A stretch of 64,000 nucleotides of DNA, taken from Phyto melanocephala. Lineage: Eukaryota > Arthropoda > Insecta > Diptera > Rhinophoridae. The notes under the pieces are model-generated. The model had not been told where the DNA came from and searched no databases. It saw only the letters and a program-made list of their open reading frames with translations. This document shows, piece after piece, positions 57,361-64,000 of the stretch. The DNA lies in contig OW799234.1 in assembly GCA_941918925.1 (NCBI GenBank), positions 93,661,978-93,725,977 on the forward strand. The letters are read 5' to 3'. Both the position numbers and the translations under genes were made by a program. Numbering within the stretch: the stretch's first letter is position 1; every line of letters starts with the position of its first letter.

Positions 57361-57368
57361 TCAAGACT

Positions 57369-58062
57369 TTTAAAGAGAGTTTAAATAGAATTTTGATTAA
57401 TCATGTAAAACAGGAAGGCTTATATATAACAAAAATAGTGGCCAATCAGCAGATTATATTTAGAGTAAGTACATACATAGCTTAAAGATAGACTTTGTTC
57501 CTAAAATATCGGAGGGCTTGAACTTCAATGCAGATGTGACTTAGGTCAATATTCCTTGCAGCCCGACATATTTCGTTGGATTCTCACTTTAATAGGTAGG
57601 CTATTATTTAAAGTCCCTCCATCGGTTTGATCATATATTTACACTGTATTTTTTTTTGCATGGGTCTAGGATGCATTCCTTTTTTAATAAGAGGTTTGGT
57701 GATGCCTCTTGTTCCTATATTTGTAATATTGTATGTATTATTCTGCATTCTATTCTTTTTTACTTATAATGTTCGAAATGTATTGAAAAAGGAATAAACC
57801 TTTTTATTAATTTATTCTAAAAATATATATATTTATAAAAAATATGTCTTTGTTCTTTTGGGGTACTTTTATTAAAAATAGGTTCAACAACTTATATTAC
57901 TGGTACCATAAACACTTTACTTATAGTATAGGTAATCCCCAATTTCAATTGCAGGTGTGATTAAATTATTTAAAATCCCTTTTATAAATATTAGGAATTT
58001 GAACTAAGTTTTTAATACTGTCCTAATTTATATATATTTTGCAAAATATTTTTAATTAAAAT
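57369..58062. other. AT-rich non-coding DNA
   Basis: Nothing recognisable. Confidence 0.4.
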
Positions 58063-58096
58063 AATAATTTTAAAATTATTATTTTTTCTGTGCAGC
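58063..58096. mobile_element. Single end of an AT-rich CTGTG-type element
   Basis: A near-palindromic AATAATAATTTTAAAATTAT block runs into ATTTTTTCTGTG followed by CAG. This is the same terminal pattern as the right end of the element at 8493-9631. No partner end was found. Confidence 0.35.
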
Positions 58097-59324
58097 TTTA
58101 GTAAAATGTATAATATATCTCACAATATTTTAAAATTTAATTTTAATGGCCACAACAATTGAATTTAAAAGTCGTTGTCGATATTTTACTGATTTTGCTA
58201 CCCCATAAACTGCCTAATCACCGTTACTAAAAGTAAGTTATGTCTTCTACCTGTCTAAATATTTTATCACATTTTCTTTGAGTTTGTGATTATTTAAGGC
58301 TTGTGTGCAAACATTTTACGAAAAAAAGAATAAATGGTATAGACCTTAATTAATTTGCATTTACCACTACCAAATACATTAAAGCGGCAAATAAAGTTTG
58401 GTGCCAGCACTTAAACTCTTTAAAATGCCTTTAACCCAGTTGCTGATTCATTAAGGTGTTTATGCCTTTATTTTTGTTTAACTTGTTTAATATTTTTATA
58501 TAAATATATTTTTTTTTTAATAAATACTATTTGCCGAAATGTGTGCATATGTTTGTTACAACTTTGTGTTCACATTTAATTTTGGCTTTCAGCTTACATT
58601 TACATGTGATTTTGTTCAAACAGATCAGCCCTTTTCTTCCGTTGATAAATTGCCAAATATAAATCACAGCTTTGTGTCTGTTTTACTCTTACCCTCATAA
58701 ATTTACTCTTATGTTGATTATTTGCTTTTATACATACGTATTCGTATATGGTTATGTGTGTGGTATCCATATTTTTTATGTTAAAATTTTTACCTTCTGC
58801 GGGTTCTACCTGCCTTCAACTTTGATAAATTTCTTTAAATTATAAACTTAATGTTTTGAAATCTTTATTTTACGCGGCTATGCTTTTGGGAAAAAAACAT
58901 TCATTTAGCCTTAAAGCGAATTATAATTTTCATTTAATATTTATGTATTTGTGTGTATCTTTATCTGTGATTTTATTTTTACCTGAAACCTTTTAAGAGA
59001 AAACTCATCTTATGCGAATGATAGCTGTAAGATTAATCAAATTAGCTTTAAATGTATAAAAAAAGAAAACAAATATTTTAAAGTATTTTCATTGCAGACA
59101 AATCCTTATGAAATACTTTAGGTTTCAGAGGGCATGTTAAATAACATCTTACTCTGACTTACGTACACGTTTAAAAATTTTTTTTTATAAAATAAATTTA
59201 AAAAAAAATATAAGTATAATATAAAATATTTACTAATAATCTAGGAAATTCTCCCATTAATTTTCAAAATTTTTATTTGTTGGTCGTTGTGGTTGTTGAG
59301 AAAATTGTTTTTGATCTATAGACT
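58097..59324. other. AT-rich non-coding DNA
   Basis: Nothing recognisable. Confidence 0.4.
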
Positions 59325-59408
59325 TTGGCAGCTGAAATTCAAAATAAGTGAAGAAAAAAAATAATTAGTTGAGGAAACAAGACTACCTGATAAATAAATG
59401 TGCCTTGG
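59325..59408 (-). mobile_element. MITE family D, truncated copy
   Basis: Read on the minus strand from 59408, CCAAGGCACATTTATTTATC, then AGGTAGTCTTG, and farther in CTTATTTTGAATTTCAGCTG, follow the first half of the copy at 57152 in order. The second half is missing. Confidence 0.8.
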
Positions 59409-60966
59409 GTCTACTGATGATCTGGCATTAGCACCAGCGAAATGCATATAGACCAGCTTAAACTTAACAACCAACAAACAAAAATTATAAGTATGATATG
59501 TATTTCTTATCATTAGGACGTAACACATTTATAAAAATCACAAGAATTTTAAGCAAATGTATTGAAAAATTTATTATGATCGGGTTGCCTATACCTCATT
59601 TAAGACAGAATTAATATAGGTTTTTACGTTCAATATTTTTATCTCTGGAAAATCTTTATAAAGTTGGGTTGTTTTGTTTCCTTTTCTTTTCCTTAAGATT
59701 TTTTGTTTTAATTTCTACCAATTGTACTGTGCACCTCTTGAATTGAAAGTAGTTTAAAAGTCTGTTTTAACCCAGACTACAAACATAATATATATAAAAT
59801 CTTATGTAAATAATTGTTGTTTCTACAGTGTTTCTTTGATTGTAATGCTGCGTTTAGTAGACAGTATTTTGGAGATGTCAAAGAAAGGCAGAAAAACAAA
59901 AATGTTTATTATCTTGTAGCAATAAATGAACAAGCAGTATTGAAATTTTACCGAGCGATAATAATATTTTGGCAAATTTTTCCCCTTGGCTACAATTCCC
60001 AACTACAGTAATTTAGTCTACAAAGAGCTAAAAGAAAAGTAAAAAAACTGTGGAAACCAAAATTAACCATTTGAGACAATTTTTTTTCAATATTTATTCA
60101 TACTAAGACATTGGTAAAAAATTAAGGAATTAAGTTTGACATTAGCAATGTACATATTCATACATATTTAGATTACATATCGTTACTTGAAATGCAAAAC
60201 ATTTACATTTATGCAATTTACTTTTCTAAAGAAAACATTTTGTGTTTGTTCTATTAATTTTTAAAAAGTTATAGGAAATTTACTGAAATTTTTTATTTTT
60301 CTTCAAAATTATTTTAACTTTCGAAAAGATCATAGCCACGTATTTACGAACTAATAAATGGAGTAACAAAATGTATAGTAAATTTAAAGTACATAGAAAA
60401 TAAATTTTTTTAAGTAAAGCACATACTAAAGGTTAATGTTTGGAATATTACATTGGTGGCTTTATTATCATAAGCATTTTGGTTGCGTTACATATCATTC
60501 TTTAATATATTAGTTGGTCTGATTTTGTCAACTTTTAACTGTGAATAAGAATCCAAAGTTGTTAAACTACATCATCTAGAGAGGAAATCCTGTTTATACG
60601 AAGTACCTCATTATCACCGGTTCCACACGGTTTACATAAAAACCATTGACCATTTTGTTAAATTTTTCTTTGTTTTTGCTTTAACTTAGCAACCGTTGAA
60701 GATATCAACATAAAACTTTAGCTCACGTGGTATTTTTTTATTGAATTTTTTTTAACGAATTTTCAAATATCTATGATAAGTAAAAGATGAAAAAAAAAAA
60801 TAAAATAAAAAGTTAAGAATCTTAGGTTTGGGACCATTTTGGTCCACCCATATTTATTGTTTTATTCTTATAAAAAAATTTATATAAATGGTGGATAAAT
60901 CGTTAAAAATTCTTAGTACAGGATGAGCAAATTATTTGTCGTTGTAGTTTGCATATAAACTTACTG
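59409..60966. other. AT-rich non-coding DNA
   Basis: GGACCATTTTGGTCC at 60832-60846 is a 15-bp near-perfect palindrome. Otherwise nothing was recognised. Confidence 0.4.
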
Positions 60967-60974
60967 CACATGAT

Positions 60975-61747
60975 TAGGGTTGCCATTTCTATTAAAAAAA
61001 AAGAGGACGCCAGCATAAAAAATGTAAGACATTTGCCCAAAAAAGAGGACACATTTGAAAAAAATTAAATTTGATAAAATTTACGACGCCATTTAAAATA
61101 CAAAAACAAAATTTATTTTTACGAAAAAAAACTTTATTTACAAAAATACAAACTGAACATATAGTTCTGATTTAATGGATGAAAATAAAAACAAAAAAAA
61201 AAAAACAACAAAAATTCATTTCATTCATTAACGGGAATGTACACTTTTAAAAATTTTACATATATTTTTCAACACTTCCAATTTGAGCCAATATATTACC
61301 ATCGCATCTCTTTAAATATTTGTAAAACTTTAGGCAATCCATATCAAAATTATACACCCTTACTATATTTTTTGCTCAAGACTTTCTTCTATATCTAGAA
61401 AACAAACTTTATGAAAAACACACAGCTGACAAGCAGACTCCTTTGCCGAACTTTTTTAAAATATACCACTTCCATAAATAGCGACAATTAAGGATAATAA
61501 AACTAATTTTGTACAAAGAGAAGTTTTAAAATTGTACTTTTTCAAAACTAATTGTACGAGCACCTAAATTTTTTTTTTTATACATTTTGTGACCTGGGAT
61601 TTAAAGTTTAAATGTAAGAAAAAAACTTCAAAGAAGGTGCAAAAAGCCGGACAACCCCGTACATTTGCTAAAAAAGAAGTAGGACTGCCCCGGATGCCCT
61701 AGAAAAGAGGACGGTGTCCGGGGAAAAGAGGACGAATGGCAACCATA
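60975..61747. mobile_element. hAT-type element with perfect 8-bp target duplication
   Basis: The ends read TAGGGTTGCCATT (60975) and, on the minus strand, TATGGTTGCCATT (from 61747). CACATGAT occurs directly outside both (60967-60974 and 61748-61755), an exact 8-bp duplication. hAT elements commonly have TA-GGGTTGCC ends, so the assignment is well supported. Inside, AAAAGAGGAC repeats near both termini (about 61000, 61035, 61703, 61725) are probable binding sites. No transposase frame is visible in 773 bp, so the copy is non-autonomous. It appears to sit within or beside the decayed protein at 61783-62115. Confidence 0.88.
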
Positions 61748-61782
61748 CACATGATGCACTTATTATCACATTTAGATCTACA

Positions 61783-62115
61783 TCAGCCGCAGATAGCACG
61801 TTTTATAGTGGATGAGATTTTCGTTACACCGCTCATAGATGCTACACAATTAGAAGTTGATGTTCTAATTTCAGTCAGAAGCTCTGCGGATGATTTGTTT
61901 TTAAGTAAGTGGGATCGTTAAATGTGTTCTTGAGCCAAGGATAAACTCAGCTGGCGTAAAAATTCTGGTCTCCTACGATTTGTATCAATTGGTGACCACG
62001 AAACATCGATTTCTGAAAGTAATATAAATGCATTCATCCATACTTGTTTGTATTTCCAACTTTTATTTTCTCTAACATTGGCGGAGAAAATAACAAAAAA
62101 TATCGTGGCATCTGG
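61783..62115 (-). pseudogene. Decayed transposase-like protein (piggyBac-like?)
   Basis: The minus strand is open over 111 codons except for one stop (61918-61920). It reads FVIFSANVRENKSWKYKQVW, MNAFILLSEIDVSW, RRRPEFLRQLSLSLAQEHI, stop, RSHLLKNKSSAELLTEIRTS and SGVTKISSTIKRAI. The layout W-K…V-x-x-N-A-F-I-L-L…R-x-P-x-F-x-x-x-L-x-x-x-L-A…H-I resembles the region after the catalytic core of piggyBac-type transposases (W-W-P-x-F…V-N-A-W-x-L-Y…F-R…L). The resemblance is by pattern only and no catalytic residue is in view. The piece is less AT-rich than its surroundings. Confidence 0.35.
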
Positions 62116-62649
62116 TTACGGCAAATCGAGTTGGCCCTGATTGTATGGAAATGATATTCTCAGCTAAAGTTCCAACGCGGCGGTCTTAAGGAGCTGCGCT
62201 CCATTGCATTTTATTTTTAGCAATATATAGTAAATCTATATCAGTGACTCCTGCAGCATCTTCTTCGTTTTCTGACTCAGAATTATTTGTCATCTAAATC
62301 TAAATCTAAAATGTGTATCCTAAATATCGCCGATTTTCCATTTTTTTATCAAAGCAAACACATCAAACACTGAACACAAACTAAAATAAAACTAATAATA
62401 TGTGTAGAAAAACACAGAAATAATGTAAACTCAATATGAAGCGGCAAAACGTCATTATGGCAAAGCAATAGAATTTGGGGGAATTACAAAAATATATCAG
62501 AATGTTAAAACAGGCTTCACAATAAAATTATTATTACACTATGCCATTCAGTGGTCAAAGTTTGACCGTTATTATATTTTAGTTATTTTTGAAACTAAAC
62601 CCTATTTTAAATGAAACTAAACTCTATTTGTTTGCATATTATTATAAAT
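62116..62649. other. Non-coding DNA
   Basis: A less AT-rich stretch to about 62200 may continue the decayed protein upstream. The rest is AT-rich with no recognised feature. Confidence 0.4.
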
Positions 62650-63613
62650 GAGGAGCCGCAGAACAAAAGGTGATTTTTCGCATTTCGCGAAAAATTGTTT
62701 TTTTGGTATTTTTATAATATTTAGGTTGAAATCTTGTAGAAACAATCAAGTTTGCATTATTATTATTTTTTTTTACAAAGTAAATGGGTTCTAAAAAATT
62801 TATGCTTAACAAAAGGTGCTTTTTTGATTATTTTTTATCAAAAGGTTCTTTTCCCATAATCTTTGTGTAGTTTCACTTTTTACTTTAATGATCAAACCAA
62901 ACTACAGTGAAAGTAAAATTAATCAGATGTTAAAGTCTTTGTGGAAAGTATTTTCATAAAACAGTTTGGTAAAGACTGGAGTGAAAATCAGTCATTATTT
63001 TGATACAAGGACATTTTGTATAACCAGAATAAAGGTATGGAGGATTCAATAGACGAAAATGTTGGATGTTCTTGCCTAGAAGAAGATGTTGGAACAAGAG
63101 TTTAACTATTTAACAAATTTCATATGTATTTAATTTAAGGCTAAGAAAGAAATGTTTAGGTTACAATTTTATTTAATAAAACGACAAAAAAAAGTATACT
63201 TAGCTTAACATTTTTTAATATATTAGATCAGGTTTAACCACATTCAGTCAAAATTTTATTGTCATATACATATGTTTATTTGCATTACAAAATGTACTTT
63301 TGCCTTCTATTAACAAAACGTGCTTTTTTACTTTTTTTAACGAAAGGTGTTTTTATTTTATTCCTTAACAAAAGGTGCTTTTTTGCTTTCTTTTTTGCAA
63401 AAGGTGCTTTTTCCGAAATAAAAATGGAATTATATCAAACATCCTTAACATTTAATCGGGTGACTTACGACAGTTAGATGCATCTGTAGATAAGTAAAAA
63501 TCTTGTAAGCATTTGCATGTTCTTGCTGTTTTTTAAAGGGGCGAAAAAAATAAATCTCGATTTCCCAAAAATTTGAAATGAGCGAAAAAGCACCTTTTGT
63601 TCTGCGGCTCCTC
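62650..63613. mobile_element. Inverted-repeat element built from AAAAGGTGCTTTTT motifs
   Basis: The ends are GAGGAGCCGCAGAACAAAAG, then GTG(A/C)TTTTTCGC, an inverted repeat of about 32 bp with one mismatch (62650-62681 and 63582-63613). AAAT flanks both (62646-62649 and 63614-63617). The motif AAAAGGTGCTTTTT or close variants recurs inside at about 62813, 62840, 63316, 63344, 63371 and 63401, always in plus orientation. The 72-codon frame at 63259-63477 is only these repeats translated. There is no transposase; the superfamily is unknown to me. Confidence 0.85.
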
Positions 63614-64000
63614 AAATAGTCAAAAAACGCGTTTAGGTGCATTTATTATATGAAAAAAATGGTATGAACCAAAATGGTCCTTTACCTAAAATTTGTAAGT
63701 TTTTTTTTACCTGCCAGCAGGGTTAAAAGAACTATCTATATATTGTCTTTAGTGCAAAAAAAGTCATATTGTCATAATGTTCTAGGATTTCACAATGGCA
63801 TAAGAAAATTGTTGTTTTTGTTTTTCAAGTTAAAACTGTCTGTGTATTGTATGTTTTTTTTTTGTAATGTCATAACTATTCAGGTATCTGCGGCGTTCGG
63901 CTAAGTGCCTGCTAAGCAGAGCTGTCTGAAATATTTATAAGCCGCCAGTAAAAAAAACTCTGTTATTAAAAATTTTGCAAAATTTACGATTTAAATTAAA
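63614..64000. other. AT-rich non-coding DNA
   Basis: The plus-strand frame at 63674-63904 has no family motif. Nothing else was recognised up to the window edge. Confidence 0.4.

Noticed and set aside
61736..61921. A 61-codon plus-strand frame beginning at the hAT end
   Set aside because: The opposite strand has the longer protein-like reading, and this frame starts inside the hAT terminal repeat.
63259..63477. A 72-codon frame rich in F and K
   Set aside because: It only translates the repeated AAAAGGTGCTTTTT motif inside an inverted-repeat element.

Overview
The window looks like non-coding, transposon-filled DNA from a higher (muscoid) fly. It is very AT-rich and full of poly-A/T and ATTT-type simple sequence. 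It carries many decayed Tc1/mariner copies, jockey-like and RTE-like LINE fragments, and interspersed repeats of the 'ATATTCGGCCGTGCCGAATC...TATACCC' style that I associate with blow flies and house flies. The species is inference only. I found no intact host gene, no rRNA, no intact tRNA and no CRISPR array. The stretch could be intergenic DNA or the inside of a very long intron.

Layout. 0.5-22.6 kb: the two halves of one mariner element (495-946 and 22379-22606) face each other across about 21.4 kb. Between them lie a 5'-truncated LINE with its poly-A tail (1758-3011), a second LINE tail (7540-8270), an AT-rich inverted-repeat element (8493-9631), an unidentified 88-codon open segment on the minus strand (10830-11096), a 377-bp MITE (11317-11693), a muscoid interspersed repeat with a long A-tract (11980-12816), an hAT-type element with a perfect 8-bp target duplication (13032-14424), and a PIF/Harbinger element with both its genes broken (19889-21518).

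22.6-41.8 kb: mostly featureless AT-rich DNA with one decayed mariner (26110-26720), an RTE-like LINE fragment (29065-29914), a 13-bp-stem hairpin and two MITEs. 41.8-47 kb: three mariner relics in a row. One (44074-45404) is interrupted by an element whose CACAGTG ends and CGGCG target duplication fit Transib; taking the insert out restores the mariner reading frame.

47.6-50.1 kb: the most unusual block. Six copies of a 14-bp motif (GTTACGGACGTTAC), all in one orientation, surround a decayed minus-strand protein with an 'FFATSHGKG.VDG' motif. An unrelated MITE is nested inside. 50-64 kb: a second copy of the 5.2-kb interspersed repeat, one more mariner, a MITE family with two copies, an hAT-type element with an 8-bp duplication (60975-61747), a decayed minus-strand transposase-like protein, and a 964-bp inverted-repeat element built from a repeated AAAAGGTGCTTTTT motif (62650-63613).

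No genes here work together. What can be read is insertion history: who is nested in whom, and which families still show clean ends and target duplications.
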